Shown here: piece by piece, positions 1-11,959 of the stretch | How positions within the stretch are numbered: position 1 is the first letter of the stretch | Layout of the letters: each line of letters opens with the position of its first letter | Origin: Diphasiastrum complanatum | Taxonomy: Eukaryota > Streptophyta > Lycopodiopsida > Lycopodiales > Lycopodiaceae | Assembly (NCBI GenBank): GCA_029204225.1 | Contig: CM055098.1 | Coordinates: 23,625,367 to 23,689,366 of the forward strand | Length of the DNA: 64,000 nt | Direction: 5' to 3' | Program-made: the position numbers and the translations under genes | The notes under the pieces: generated by a model | The model's input: the letters and a program-made list of their open reading frames with translations, nothing else | What the model was told of the DNA's origin: nothing | Database searches by the model: none

Positions 1-200
1 TGTGATCCTACGCCCTAGGATGGCCCTGCCCATTGTAATGATGCCTGGCCAACAACTGATGCTCCACTTCTATCTACAAACAGTGAACTCAGCCCCCCTC
101 CCCCCCCCCCCCCCCCCAAGAACCTCTAGGTCTCCCTCTAGGCCTATGTGCAGGAATGGCTAGCTCCTCTATCTCCGCATCAGGGTCTACCAACAAGTCA
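1..200. other. Unassigned low-complexity sequence with a poly-C tract
   Basis: No gene is recognised. A cytosine-only run of about 17 nt lies near 102-118, in a pyrimidine-rich context that continues into the acidic C-terminal region of the reverse-strand hAT remnant next door. Confidence 0.4.
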
Positions 201-905
201 GCCAGGTCATCCCCCTATGCCTCTACCCCCATATCTTCCTCCTCAATATCCCCCTCAGCCCGCTCCTCCTCCTCATAATCAGCCCTGAGCTCCTCTGCAC
301 CCTCCGAGCCCTCATCATCTCCCTCCTTAGCCCTCTCCCGCCCCTTCTATGTCCTCCTTTGTAAAGCCCGTGCATCAGCCTGTGCTTGTCTATAGAACTC
401 TCTATAGATCTCATCATCCATCTCGTCCTGTGTGGGTGGTGCCTGAGGAGCAGCAGCTGTCGAGTCCACCAAGCAAGACTCTGGGTTCACCTGCAACCCC
501 AAACAATACATTGTTGTCAAGCAGGTATATTGCAATTCATTGCATATTTTGCAACCATTCAATTCGTCAAAGCATAGTTGGAGCATGGGGTAATATTGTG
601 ACCCACCTCGATCATATGGCCCTCTCCGTGTGTGTGCCTTAGCATATGACCGTTGGTGTTCACAAACACCAACCGCCTACACTGCTCGATGGATAGCCTG
701 TTCCTCTTCTGCATGTGATACAAGGCACAAGTGCACCAATTCTGCTCTCAAGCGGATCTTAAACAGTCCTGTGCAAGGACTCTCTCGGCTAGTTGCCGCA
801 AGTCACCTGTGCTACGCCCATGGATGCTCCACCACGTAACATGCCTCAGCTGATCGTCCTTTAGCCGACACTGCTCTCCATCAAATGGAAACTGGAAGCG
901 CTCAA
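200..905 (-). pseudogene. hAT-type transposase C-terminal fragment, decayed
   Basis: Read on the minus strand, about 905 to 650 gives WWSIHGRSTGDLRQLAERVL, then after a stop an NW..C.L.H.QKRNRL segment. This is the arrangement of the hAT dimerisation domain (WW..hG....L..LA..vL, then C.RNWS.f..iH..kRNRL). Further downstream (586 to 347) come DDEIYREFYRQAQADARAL and an acidic tail. There is at least one in-frame stop and frame changes, so it is not functional. A DNA-transposon remnant in the upstream dynein intron. Confidence 0.6.
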
Positions 906-1171
906 AGGTGATCAACTGGCGTGATGAAACCATGTCGAATACGAATGTCATGAGCGTCATGATGAATGCTTTGCCTTCCGCATACAAATATTTGATGACG
1001 ACAATGACGGTCAGAAAAAATAGACCAACATTTGAAGAATTCTTGGGAATGCTACTTCAAGAGGAAGTGATGCGCAATGGTCATACAAAAGGATCAAGGA
1101 ATAGTGATCAGGCACTTGCGGCATCTTCAAATTCACTGAGAGGAAGGGGTTGTGGAAAATTCAGAGGCTAA
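906..1171 (+). pseudogene. Ty1/copia-like gag fragment
   Basis: An open stretch of about 87 codons contains ALPSAYKYLMTTMTVRKNRP and TFEEFLGMLLQEE. This is the pattern of the copia gag (UBN2-type) domain, LP..Y......T......t.e.l...L..EE, followed by a basic Ser/Gly/Arg-rich tail. It abuts the hAT remnant directly, and no LTR or pol is visible. A truncated element fragment. Confidence 0.6.
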
Positions 1172-1791
1172 GGCATTATGAATGGCGACGTGAACAAAGA
1201 GTAATAAGTAGTGCTTACGGATTTGGTAGTACTTAAATCTAAGATTCATATTTCCCTACTTCCAGCCAGAAAATAACATGAGAACGGTCCCCGCACTGGC
1301 ATTTACGTGTAAGTTAAGACACAGCAATTCTTAAGAAAAGGAACGAACAAAGCATCACTTCCTAGTTCTGTATTGAAAGTTTATCCAAAAAAGTTTTTCA
1401 TCTATGCTTAAAAAGGTTCATCAAAGAAATAGCATTCTCAAAAACTTTCAAACCTCCTGATACTAGTTAGCTTAAGCCAAGAAATCATTTTGACTCTTTT
1501 GAATCAATAGGAATTTTTCCACTCTGAGATGATTTCAATCTAGGGTATTCACTAATATACTATGCCCACTTTAGAGACAATAGGTCCAAAATACTTAATC
1601 TTAACACTGAAGATTTTGCACTTAAAAGTATAGCATTAATTACATGCTTTCTAAGTTTTTGAAACTCTTCTATCTAAAACACATGATCGTAGTGTGTCAC
1701 CCAACCATACCTCAATATTGACCTGATTTTCGTACTCATTTCTTGTTCTGAGACTTCTTACAGATTTATAATACTGCTTTGATTCTCATAG
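1172..1791 (+). other. Dynein intron upstream of the first visible exon
   Basis: AT-rich non-coding sequence ending in an acceptor (TTTGATTCTCATAG at about 1778-1791). No gene or element recognised. Confidence 0.6.
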
Positions 1792-2085
1792 GTATTTCTT
1801 GGTCTGCAATTTGCACCTGCTGAGACTGACAATGTCTACAAAATCATAAGATTGTGGGCCAATGAATGCCTGCGAATCTTTTATGATCGCCTGATATCTG
1901 ACAAAGATAGGACATGGTTTTGTGACCTTCTTGGCGAGATGTTGGAAAAGCACTTCAAGGAGAGGTTTGGGAAAGTGTTTGCAGGGTTCTCTCATTCTGA
2001 AATCAAGAAAGGGGACATAAGTCCTTCCAACCTTAAGTATGTTATGGCAGGAGATTTTATGGTTCCAGGTGCTGAACCTTCACAG
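1792..2085 (+). CDS. Dynein heavy chain exon 1 of window: AAA3 C-terminal part
   Basis: 98 codons, phase 0 at both ends, between acceptor CATAG and donor GTAATT. It contains RLWANECLRIFYDRL and RTWFCDLLGEMLEKHF, the AAA3 small-domain signature of heavy chains (LW.hE..RvF.DRL...D..WF). It ends in GDFMVPGAEPSQ, the linker to AAA4. The preceding exon is outside the window. Confidence 0.9.
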
Positions 2086-2901
2086 GTAATTGTATTTTTT
2101 GATCACCCAGTTAAGGAAAGTAGTCAGGTTCTATGGACTGCATAGCATTCAGAACCTCTCAACTCTCAGCTATGCCTGCTATATAATTGGATGTGTCTTG
2201 TGAATTTTGATCGAAGTAAGAAAGAGGCTACATATATCGACACAACTAATATGTTATTTTACTCCATTAATCTAATTAGACTTTCTCTGCAGAATTAGTC
2301 ATGATTGTTGTAAACATGATGGTCTTTCTTTGATCGGATTTAATATCTTTTATATGAATATTAGCACTAAATTTGTGGTCATAAAAGCTTATCATCTCTT
2401 TTGTGTTGATTCCAAGCCAGAGTATAATCCAGATTCCAAACATTTGCATACTTTTGAATATGCTGACTGAGGAGACCGATATGGCCTAGCATTACGCAGT
2501 CACCTGATCACACCTACTATTCCTATCATGAATAGAAACTTGAAAACCATCATTGAACCATTGCAACCTCATCTCAAACTTCCATTACAAGTTGATAGCT
2601 TGACCTTAAGTTCTGGCATCTTGGTACTTGCAAATGAACCAGCCATTCCTTATTATGCTAAATGCCTATCCTTTTTACCATTTCTTTAAGGATAAATGAT
2701 GCCGATCAGTTACTATTTTTTAACGACCAATCAATCTTGGTAAGGCATGACTATACTACTGGGTGTTTGCTAAGGTATTTGGTTGATATTGGTGACTACT
2801 TGCTGATAAGAATAGGAATACAATCTGTTTACTATTTTTTTGAGTAGTTTGTGAAGCTCTGACAGTATGTATCTATGATTTCTATTCAAAGCCACATGCA
2901 G
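2086..2901 (+). other. Dynein intron 1 (816 bp)
   Basis: Donor GTAATT, acceptor CACATGCAG. AT-rich; no element recognised. Confidence 0.75.
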
Positions 2902-3147
2902 TACGATGAGATCACAGATGAGGAAACTCTTATGAAAATCATGCAAGCTTATCTGGATGAGTATAACACTGTGAACAGCAAGCAAATGAATCTGGTTCTT
3001 TTCCAGTTTGCAATTCAGCACGTTGCACGTGTATGCCGTGTTATCAAGCAGCCAGGAGGAAATGTGTTGATGGTTGGTGTTGGTGGCAGTGGTAGGCAAA
3101 GCCTGGCAAGGCTTGCAGCTTTTATTGAGGGCTTTGAAGTGTTTCAG
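2902..3147 (+). CDS. Dynein heavy chain exon 2: AAA4 with Walker A
   Basis: 82 codons, phase 0. LVLFQFAIQHVARVCRVIKQ is followed by GGNVLMVGVGGSGRQSLARL, the AAA4 P-loop GxGGSGRQS that binds nucleotide. Upstream in-frame sequence back to 2875 is excluded because the acceptor at 2900-2901 joins exon 1 (..PSQ) to YDEITDEE without extra residues, as in homologues. Confidence 0.93.
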
Positions 3148-4942
3148 GTCAAATATTTCTGTGATTCATTTTTGCACATGGTTTTACGATCAGTATTCAC
3201 AATAATCACGATCAATAGTCACAATAATCATGATCAGTATTCACAATAATCACAATCAATATTCAAGATGTTCGCTTTTCAATATACAAGACTAAATATC
3301 ACATCGACAAATAGCTATTCTTGTCCCTAAAGAGTTGTACTGAATGCTACTAGTGCATAGACTCGCCTAAATCAAGATTTCAGAACTGACTTTGTAGTGG
3401 TGTAGCAAATTCCCCTAAAGGCAAGTGAATATTAGCCTGAGGAAGTATTGTAAGCAAAGAGAACCATGTGCACAGGTAGCCTCATTATACTGCTAAACTG
3501 TCCTTTTCAAATTATCTTGAAAATGTGCCAAGCACATAGGTCTGCCATGACAAATGCACACCTCTGGCTAGCGATGATATAGGATCTCAATTACAGTACC
3601 CTGATGTCATTTTTTTTTTGAGCACTGCAGCTTCTTAACTATCGCTAATTTTCTGAAACATAATAATAGTACCTGTAAAAAAATTGTAATAGGTGCCAGT
3701 AGCTGTAACCTATGAGGATCCAGTTTTGCATGCCAACAACTGATTCTCCAGAATATGATTTTAACTATCAAGCTCAAGCATTATGGCTCAAAAGTTGCCC
3801 ATTTCAATTTCCAATGCTGTTGATTCTGGAAATAGATTCCTAAATCATACAGATTATTTTTTAAGAAGACAAGAGAAGGTCTTTGTAGAAACTGGACTCA
3901 AATTTGTATTGGTTGTCAGAAAAGTTTGTACGTAAAGCTGGAAAATACAATGACAATGGCCTTTAGATGTTTCAATACTCAGTAGATGTACTCAACTGTG
4001 ATTGATAGAAAAGCATGAAGATTCAATACAAATCTTCCCACATGACAACTGAATAGGGTATACATTTCTTGAATAGAAGAGGCAAAGAGTCAAAGATGAG
4101 GATGCTGAGTACAGTCATTATTGCATCAAACTTGTGATTAGTGCCACAAGTACTGTATTGAACCTTGATATCACAGTGTCACTGGAATTTGTAGTGAAAT
4201 GAAATTTGAGAACGGCAATATCATCACCAAAAAATGAATACACATTGCAAGTTTTCTGATGATTAAAGAAGTAATAATTCGTAAATACATTTACTGTGCT
4301 GCAATTCAAGTTGCCAGCGCTCTGCTTGTCAAAGTAAGACCTAAATTCTGAAACTGTCTAAACGTGTATTTGCATTTGTTCCAATTTATGATTGTCGGGA
4401 ATTGAAGTTTCCTGGCAGTTGTTGACTATCCTGATCAAAAGCGAGATTCATCCATTCATTCGTGTTGTCCCAAATGTTTGTCATATGCTTTTTATGAGGA
4501 AAGACACATGATCTATGTTAATTGCACAGCTTACCCGCTATGCCTAGGGGCTTCATGTTGTATATATAAATCAAAGGCTGATTCCAACTATACAATGACC
4601 ATTCTATGAAATTTAGCACTGCATGGCTTATGTAACTAAAAAATAATTATTGTCCCAGCACAAAATGTAGATACATTGGATGGCTGATAATACAAGGACA
4701 AAACTTAGAGCTTTTTACCTTTCTCCACTTTTGATATCACTCATGTTTAAAGAATTCATTACCAAAAAGCTCTGGGCTCTTATGCATTTCTTCAAGTGCG
4801 CCAATTTGTCCAGGAAGAAACCCAAGGATTGCAACAGTCTACGTAAAAGTTTCACTTATAACATTCTCATGCTTATCCTTGGTTCGTTTTTGGATGACTC
4901 GATGTATTGTTTCAAAGCGTCACTTTTGATTGCTGATTGTAG
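3148..4942 (+). other. Dynein intron 2 (1,795 bp)
   Basis: Donor GTCAAA, acceptor GATTGTAG. Contains a short imperfect repeat of CAATAATCA(C/T)GATCA units at about 3190-3270. No coding or mobile element recognised. Confidence 0.7.
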
Positions 4943-5110
4943 GTGGGAATAGCCAAAAATTATGGCATGTCAGAATGGAGAGAGGATCTGGGGATTATGC
5001 TCAGAAAAGCTGGTGAACAGGATAAACAAATCATGTTTCTTTTTATTGATACACAAATCAAAATGGAGGGCTTTGTTGAGGACATAAATTCCTTACTAAA
5101 CACGGGGGAG
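4943..5110 (+). CDS. Dynein heavy chain exon 3: AAA4 with Walker B
   Basis: 56 codons, phase 0. KNYGMSEWREDLGIMLRKAG, then IMFLFIDTQIKMEGFVEDIN. FLFIDTQI is the AAA4 Walker B strand (family form FLFTDTQI). Ends ..LLNTGE before GTATGT. Confidence 0.93.
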
Positions 5111-5234
5111 GTATGTGATGGTCTGTATTGTACTGGCTTCTTCCTGTCACTAAGAGGCTTTTTGCTGGTACTTTTTCTAGCTTCTGCCAATATCACAGTT
5201 TGAATGATTCTGTACCATTATCATTTTGTACTAG

Positions 5235-5381
5235 GTTCCCAATCTTTTCGATTCAGCAGATTTAGGAGCAATAGTCGAAGCAATACGGCCGAGGGCAAAA
5301 CGTGCAAAGAGAGATGGATCTCGAGCAGAATTGTTTTCGTTTTTTGTAGACGAATGTACAAAAAACCTTCGAATAGCTCTA
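5235..5381 (+). CDS. Dynein heavy chain exon 4: AAA4
   Basis: 49 codons, phase 0, starting VPNLF after TACTAG. FFVDECTKNLRIAL matches the conserved F...v..NLh.vL sensor region of AAA4. Intron 3 before it is 124 bp. Confidence 0.9.
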
Positions 5382-5541
5382 GTAAACCTTTACCTTCTTA
5401 AAATTATGGCACAAGAATGTCATGATTCTGTGTTGAGCAATACAACTTAATTATGTCATTTTGAAAAATTGGCTTCCAGTTAAAATAAAATTGTGGACTA
5501 AGGCATGAAATATAATAGTTCTAGCATGCCATGTTTTTCAG

Positions 5542-5643
5542 GCTTTCAGCCCAATTGGTGGTGTTTTCCGGGACCGGTTGAGGAAATTCCCTTCACTTGT
5601 GAATTGCTGCACGATAGATTGGTTTAGTAATTGGCCAGCTGAG
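5542..5643 (+). CDS. Dynein heavy chain exon 5: AAA4
   Basis: 34 codons, phase 0. AFSPIGGVFRDRLRKFPSLV and NCCTIDWFSNWPAE form the strongly conserved SP.G..fR.R.r.fP.LvnCctIDWF..WP block. Intron 4 before it is 160 bp. Confidence 0.95.
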
Positions 5644-6027
5644 GTAAATTCAAGTATATTTTGAAAACAACAGATTTCTTACAATCTGTGAATGAGGATC
5701 TTTGCAAAATTTGAGTCGGGAGGGGACAAAATGGGTAGACCCATAACCTTTTAGGGAACGTTGGCTCTTCCATGTGTGGAAACATGCTAGTCAACAACTA
5801 TGTTAGGAAACACTCGTAGACTTAGGGTTACGGCTATTTAGTAGTTGGGCCAAAAAGAAGACAATGCTCTTAGTTGCTCATTGCTGAAATTCATATCATC
5901 ATCTCTCTTAATATTCTCTTCAGCTATTACTCTTTTGTTTCTTGTCAATTCTGAAGCAATAGTAGAAAATGTGACAACTACAAGTTTATATGTACTGATG
6001 CCAATTATTGATGTCTGAAACTTGCAG

Positions 6028-6132
6028 GCTCTAAGGTCTGTTGCTGTGCACTTTTTAGAAAGTGTGAAGGTGGAGAGGCAATTTATTCATAGCATTGTTG
6101 ACTTATGTGTGCAGTTTCACACATCAGTTCAG
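6028..6132 (+). CDS. Dynein heavy chain exon 6: AAA4 lid
   Basis: 35 codons, phase 0. ALRSVAVHFLESVKVE..IVDLCVQFHTSVQ matches the AL..VA..FL.......v......FH.SV region just before the stalk. Introns on either side are 384 and 333 bp. Confidence 0.88.
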
Positions 6133-6465
6133 GTACAACAATTTCTCCAAAATTGCTACCATTAGCATTGTTTAACTTAGATAAGAAACACCATCCATAA
6201 TCTCTTTTCCATAAAGCAGTTGATAAATATCATGGATAACTATATTGATTGTTGTCTTGGAGGCTATCTAAGTGCACATAGTGGCTACTTCAAGAAATTA
6301 TTCTCCTCAAGATCTTTCAAACTTAGGCAGTCAAAATTGGTTTCTTGTATTGTAAGAGTGAGGTTAGGTGCATTGAAATATTATTTTGTAAGGTCACCTC
6401 TAGTTTAGTTTGTTGAAACTTGAAAATTTATCGAAGATAACTTTTCTAGTTTTATATGATACCAG

Positions 6466-6599
6466 GATCTTGCAGTCCAATACTTTAAACTTCTACGCCG
6501 ATTTTCGTATGTCACTCCAACAAGCTTTTTGGAGCTAATCTCTTTGTTCCAATCACTCCTTGAGAAAAAGCAAGTTGAAATAAGTGGATTAAAGTTCAG
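6466..6599 (+). CDS. Dynein heavy chain exon 7: AAA4 lid to start of stalk
   Basis: 134 nt ending in phase 2. FSYVTPTSFLELISLFQSLL is the invariant YVTPTSyLELi motif at the base of the stalk. The donor is CAG|GTCCTCTCT, where a (CT)n tract starts 2 nt after the GT. The split codon AG|A joins exon 8 to give ..KFRYEMGLLKL. Confidence 0.92.

Positions 6600-6601
<2 letters not shown>

Positions 6602-6658
<57 letters not shown>
6602..6658 (+). repeat. (CT)n microsatellite at the intron 7 donor
   Basis: About 28 CT units beginning at +3 of the intron and directly followed by a 5'-truncated LINE. See the finding on splice-donor (CT)n/LINE modules. Confidence 0.95.
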
Positions 6659-6660
<2 letters not shown>

Positions 6661-8548
6661 AGCAGGTGACTTCCATTCTTTCTTGCTGAAATGTGATATC
6701 CTTTTGTTAGAAGAGACTCATGAATCCTTATATAGACCGCTCCTATCCATACAGGATTGCACTTGGCACTCAGCGCATCGGCCCTTTGTGAGAGGGAAGA
6801 CCTCTCGTGGTTCTGGTGGTGTTGCTTGTCTCACCAAGGATGTTTTTAGTTCTCATTTTAAACTGGTCAAAAGTGATCCATTTGCACGCTTTATTTGGTT
6901 TCAGTTCTCTGGTCATTGTTTGGGGCTTTCTCAGGACCTCTTTCTTGCAGTTTGTTACTTTGCACCACAGGGTCTCTCAGATGATATATTTAGCTTCGCA
7001 AAGCGAGGCCTTATTCTTTTAGCAGGGGATTTTAATGCTCGTACGAGCATCAGGCAAGCTGAGTTTTATGCAGAGAGTGATTTTCTACAGGTTCGCACAT
7101 TAGATATGGGTTTTGACAGGACCTCACAGGATGCAGATACTCCAGCTACCCACTTTGGAGAGCGGCTGATTGGTTTAGCAGAGGCCCATTCCTTAATTAT
7201 TTTGAATGGCCTTCCTTACTGGCCTTCGTCATATCATTTTACTTGTCACCCACATGGAGGAGGACATAGTGTTGTTGACTACTTCATTGGGTCACCGGCT
7301 TTGATCCCATTTCTTCATACCTTTCGCATTATACCTCCTACCATTTCGGATCACTCCCTCCTACTTCTATCCCTTGGTCATCATAGTACCACAGTCACAA
7401 CACACCGTCCCACTCATCACCATCGCCCGGTTTTCTCTCCATCTGGTTTCCCCATTTACACCGAGTCCCTAGTTACTTTTCTCCAAGACTTCCCCTTCAC
7501 CTCCTCAGTTGACCAACAAGCTATCTTTCTATCTCGGTCTCTTTTGCAATCTGCCAATACTACCTATCCTTCAAAAACCTTTCCTTCACATAAACGCACT
7601 CACAACAAATGGTATGATACAGAGTGCTTCTCATTGCATAAACAAGTTGTATACGCTAGATACCACTCTCCTCACACCCTAGCCTTGAAACAAAGAGAAT
7701 ATCACTAAGTGACTCTGAAAAAAAAGACAGCTCATCTCCAATCTTTGGGACAAAAACTTGTTGATGCTATTGCCTCCCCATCCTCCCATTTCTTTTGGCA
7801 GATGTTCTCTAAAAGCCCTTATAAACTCGCTCCTATTGCTATTGAATCATCGATAAATTATGCTACTAAGCTTTATACAGTTGACTCTCTTTCCATTTCT
7901 CTTTCCCCACGCCCTTCAGAATTCACCCCCTTTACCCCGTCCATGGTTGAAAACGCCATCCAAATTGGTCAAACCCAAAAAGCCACTGATGTTGACCTCC
8001 TAAGTATGGACTTCCTAAAACCAGTTGCTCACATTATTGCCCCATACATTTCCCACATCTTTAACCAATCTGTCATCTTCGGTCTCCCCACATCGTGGTG
8101 CACCAACCTTTTACACCCTATCCTCAAAGTCGGGGATCCAGAGACATAAGGGTTACATGCTATGGGACAGGCAGGTTTTCGCGCTGGCTACTCCACGGCT
8201 GACCAGATATTTATCTTGAGATGCATTATTGAGGAGGCTAAGTTCAGGAAGCAGAGGGTTTATTGTTGCTTTGTGGATTTCCGCAAAGCCTTTGATTCTG
8301 TTCCGAGACACCTTTTACTCCAGCGCTTAGCATCGCTTGGCTTTTCTCAGGAGATCATTGCTGCTATCATCACATTGTATGAGAGAGTGTTGGCCCGTTT
8401 TTGAGATGGTGATGGATGGTCCTCTTACATTCATAGTACAGTGGGAGTTAAGCAGGGATGTCCTTTGTCCCCTACTCTCTTTGCTCTATATATTGATGAT
8501 CTTGAGCGGATTATTAGGGAGGAGGGTGGAGATGGGTGTCCGTTAGCA
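6659..8548 (+). pseudogene. LINE copy 1, ORF2 endonuclease and 5' half of reverse transcriptase
   Basis: Non-LTR retrotransposon ORF2, 5'-truncated inside the endonuclease. 6683-7708 is APE-type endonuclease: KCDILLLEETHESL, LILLAGDFNART, HSVVDYFIGSP and TISDHSLL are the catalytic ETH, GDFN, D and SDH motifs. 7709-8149 is a linker and start of RT (MDFLKPVAHIIAPYISHIFN). 8162-8546 is RT (GQAGFRAGYSTADQ, FVDFRKAFDSVPRHLLLQRL, GVKQGCPLSPTLFALYIDDL). Frameshifts at about 8145 and 8400 disable it. It stops after GGDGCPLAD, where gypsy sequence takes over; the YADD box is missing. The remnant continues at 12930-13032. Confidence 0.9.
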
Positions 8549-8816
8549 GATACATCTCTTTCATCCGTTCCTCCTCCCATTTTTAGCCCTCTCACTTTTG
8601 TTTGCAGGCTGTCCAGCCGCTTCATACTTGTCACTTTCGTCCGTTTTTGTCTCCGTTTGCAGCCATTTTTCACACCTTGTTTGCAGGCTGTCCATCGCCC
8701 ATCCTCAACCAAATTTCACGAAATTCCGACTCCGTTTGATACTCCAATTTGTCACTTGCCTCCTGGCTGTCCAACGCATTTTTACAGCCCTCATTTTCAC
8801 TTTTTTCATTTGCTGA

Positions 8817-10937
8817 TTGCTGTCCTTTCTTAGTTGTGATAGTAGTGGTTTTAATAGACTAATTTGGGGTGACGACAAGAGTCCGCTCTCTCAAGTTTTC
8901 GTCTATTCCTTCCACTATCATTATGGCACATTCACTACTCAAGAAACCTTATCCGATCAGTTTCGTCGCATGGATGAGACCCTTTCTGGCCTCGTTCTTT
9001 GCTTCAATACCGTTATGACGGGCTTTGCTACTATGCAGTCACAGATTGCTTTACAGCCTCATGGTCCTGGTAAAGCTCCTGTTTTTCCTTCATTTGGGAC
9101 TCCCCCTCCATTTGGATTTCCATTTTCCTCTGCTAGTCAGCCTAGTGGTGGACCGTTCATTCCACCTAACCCACCTCCTGGTTTCTTTTCACGTCCCCCA
9201 CTTCCTGAGCCACACTTTGCTCGAGACTTTCGTGATAGGGTACAACTTGCTATCTATTCTGGTTCCTCTGACGGGAACTTATTAGAGAACTGGTTTGCTA
9301 AGCTTGACACATATTTTCAGATCTACCCTAAGACTGATCCTCAGAAGATCCAGTTGGCTGCTTTACATTTAGATGGACGCGCCGCCACGTGGTGGCGAGT
9401 TTATAGAGCTGATACTGATCGGGAAGGGCTCCATGTATGGCATACTTTTCGCCGTGACCTCCGTCATGCTATGATTGATCCTCAGTGGCTCGATCGCCAA
9501 CGTGATACATTCCGTAGTCTCACTCAGACCAGTAATCTTGCTTCTTATACAGATCAGTTTATGGAGCTTTCTTATCTTTTCACAGATCTACAGCCCACTG
9601 AGCTTATTTCTCGTTACATTGCTGGGCTTTGTGGTGCTTTACGTTATGATGTTTCTTCCTTCCGTCCTCCCACACTTGTTGAGGCGATGTCTCTTGCCAG
9701 TACTTTACAGCATAAGTACTCTAACACTCTTCCTTCCCGCTTCTCCCGACCCCATCCTTCTGCTTCATCTTTTCCCGCTGCGTCCACCCCTACACCTGCC
9801 CCTTCTGTTCCAGCTCTCTCCATTGTCCCTTCGTCTCCTCGTCCTCCGACTCCTCGACCTACTTTTGTCCGACGTTACACGTCTGCAGAGTTCGCTGACC
9901 TTCAGCAGCAGCGTCTTTGCTTTCGTTGTAAGAGTCCTGACCATGTTGCCCGTGATTGCCGTCAGCCTCTCCCTACTACTACTGTTGTTTTTTACCATGA
10001 GGGCACTACTCTAGATGATTCCGATATCTACATTCATATTTCTGATGCGCCTGACCTATCCTCTGAGCCTTCCACTAATTTACTGCCTGCTACTTGCCAT
10101 GCTCAGCTTGCCTATGCTACTTGGACAAGGCGTCCTGGTCCTCGCTCCATTCGGTTACGTGTACGTATTACAGGTCGTGAGTATATTGCTTTAGTTGATA
10201 CTGGCAGCACTCATTCTTTTATTAGCAGTTATATCACTCGTCGGATACATGCTTCACCTATTGCTACTTCACAGCCTCTCACAGTTGAGGTTGCCAGTTC
10301 CCATTCTTTTCCTAGTTCTCAGATGTTTCAGCGTTTACCATACCGCATTGGAGATATTTTTGGACAGGCAGATCTTTACATTATTCCTATGGAGCGTTAT
10401 GATCTTATCCTTGGTGCTGATTGGTTTGCATCTCTTGGAGCCGTTACACTGGACTTGACACAGCAAACATTGACATTTGTACGTGATGCCGTTACACACT
10501 CACTTGTTGGCATTGATTCTCAGGGAGACTTCCAGTTGGTTACCGGGAAGCAGTTTATGCGTAGCCTGCCAAAGGCTGACGATGCAGCTCTTCTTTCCAT
10601 TCAGAGTACATCAGTTGCTGCTTCCTTTCACCATGCGTGGGTCCTCTTCCTTAGGTTGATGCTGCTTCGGATTTACAGGTTGTTGCTGTGTGCCTTGCGC
10701 CTATATGCCTTGATTCACAGATATCATATTCAGTGGTCATTCCTGGTTTCATTGATATTGAGGCCGTATACCTTGGTGGTATTTCTACTATTGCTTTTGC
10801 GAATACTTCAGATTGCCCTCCTGGTTCAGTGGTTGGTGCAGTATCTTCTCCATTGGTCTCTATATCTCCATCTCTCGAGTCTGTTATGGCCGATGTTCCC
10901 GCTGATTTCTATGGATCCTTCATGGGTTCACGTTTGA
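8817..10937 (+). pseudogene. gag-protease frame of gypsy A1
   Basis: A 706-codon open frame. GAG core: LDTYFQIYPKTDPQKIQLAA, LDGRAATWWRVYRAD, FMELSYLFTDLQPTELISRY. Zinc knuckle CFRCKSPDHVARDC near 9920-9960. Aspartic protease at about 10190-10460 (ALVDTGSTHSFISSY, then YDLILGADWF). The normal gag ATG at 8923 is out of frame: an 11-nt loss just after it, relative to the copy starting at 19068, puts the ATG in another phase. The open frame therefore begins at a non-ATG upstream codon and is unlikely to be translated normally. After about 10600 the frame runs into unrelated sequence. Confidence 0.85.
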
Positions 10938-11945
10938 TGGTTCCCTCGCTATTGGTGATCAGGTTGTATCTTCTTTCGGTTTACTCCATGGATCTCTGCT
11001 TGAGGTTTGTGATCTGCCTCATAATATTTCTACGGTTCCTGACATGATTCATGCGCCTTTGGCCCTTACTGTTACACATTTTTCATCCGAGGATATTTGC
11101 CAGATGGTCACTATTACTTATCTAGGGTATTTATATGCTGGGATCTTTCTAGATGAGTACACGGACATCCTTCCACCTCCTGGTGTTTCTACATATAGGT
11201 TTGCTGCAGTCCATGCCGATGGTATACACTTTTGGGTTCATGCGACTGATTCCTTTTTACCTCTTGATATTTGGCATTCCTGGTTATTACGTATCGCTTG
11301 GATTTCATTTGGACCTATTGCTTACACTACTGCTTCATTTTCAGCTATGGATATATGGCATTCCTGGTTATTACATATAGCTTGGTTTTCATTTGGACCT
11401 GTTGATTGGTGCTAGTTTTTCCATATTACTGATCGCCTATGGTGCGGATATCTCTATGATTATGCATGTGGCTCTCTATCTGTTCCTTGGATTGTTGCTC
11501 ATTGTCAGGCTTGGCATATCCTGTTGGCTTGGGTTATTGCCTCTGTTCCAGCTACTGTTTGTCTGGGTGATCTTCAGGTTCCCTGTCATTTCAGGTTGCT
11601 CCATATCACTTGGTCTCCGATGCTGAGTTGCCACTTTGTTCTGGTGTTCCGAGACCATCAGGGTACCTTGAGAGAATTCCTTCTCCTCTCTTGGATAGTT
11701 TTTGGGGATGTTGCCGCCATATACTTCAGTGTTGCTCATATGTGCTTTGATACTCATTCCCAGCTACACGTAGATATTGCTCCGATGCTTGCTACTGATG
11801 TTGCAGATCCTGTTCCTCGTTCCAGTGCATTTCTTCTATTCCTCACTTGTGCGCCTGGTGTGTACTTTGGGATTACACTTGCGGCCAGTTCCAATGGGTC
11901 ATCCGATTCTCCATCCGTTTTTGGTGTATCCTATGATGGATTGTT
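10650..11945 (+). repeat. Non-coding internal block shared by gypsy A1 and gypsy B
   Basis: This segment is clearly similar to 13340-14703 (both contain CTTGCGCCTATATGCCTTGA and GTCATTCCTGGTTTCATTGA), with partial similarity to 49770-49950. No frame contains RT, RNase H or integrase motifs. It also holds an internal duplication of about 65-90 bp (about 11257-11320 and 11345-11402, TGGCATTCCTGGTTATTAC). It occupies the place of the pol core in A1. Confidence 0.75.
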
Positions 11946-11959
11946 CTACCTTCTCGGGC

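Noticed and set aside
3190-3270. Repeated CAATAATCA-GATCA motif as a regulatory site
   Set aside because: A short imperfect simple repeat inside an intron, without other support.
4680-4952. 90-codon plus-strand frame before exon 3
   Set aside because: Intron sequence; no conserved pattern, and it overlaps the acceptor of exon 3.
10477-11757. Many Leu/Phe-rich frames in 10.4-16 kb as membrane proteins
   Set aside because: They arise from T-rich gypsy sequence read out of frame; gag-protease or no pol motif is seen in the real frames.
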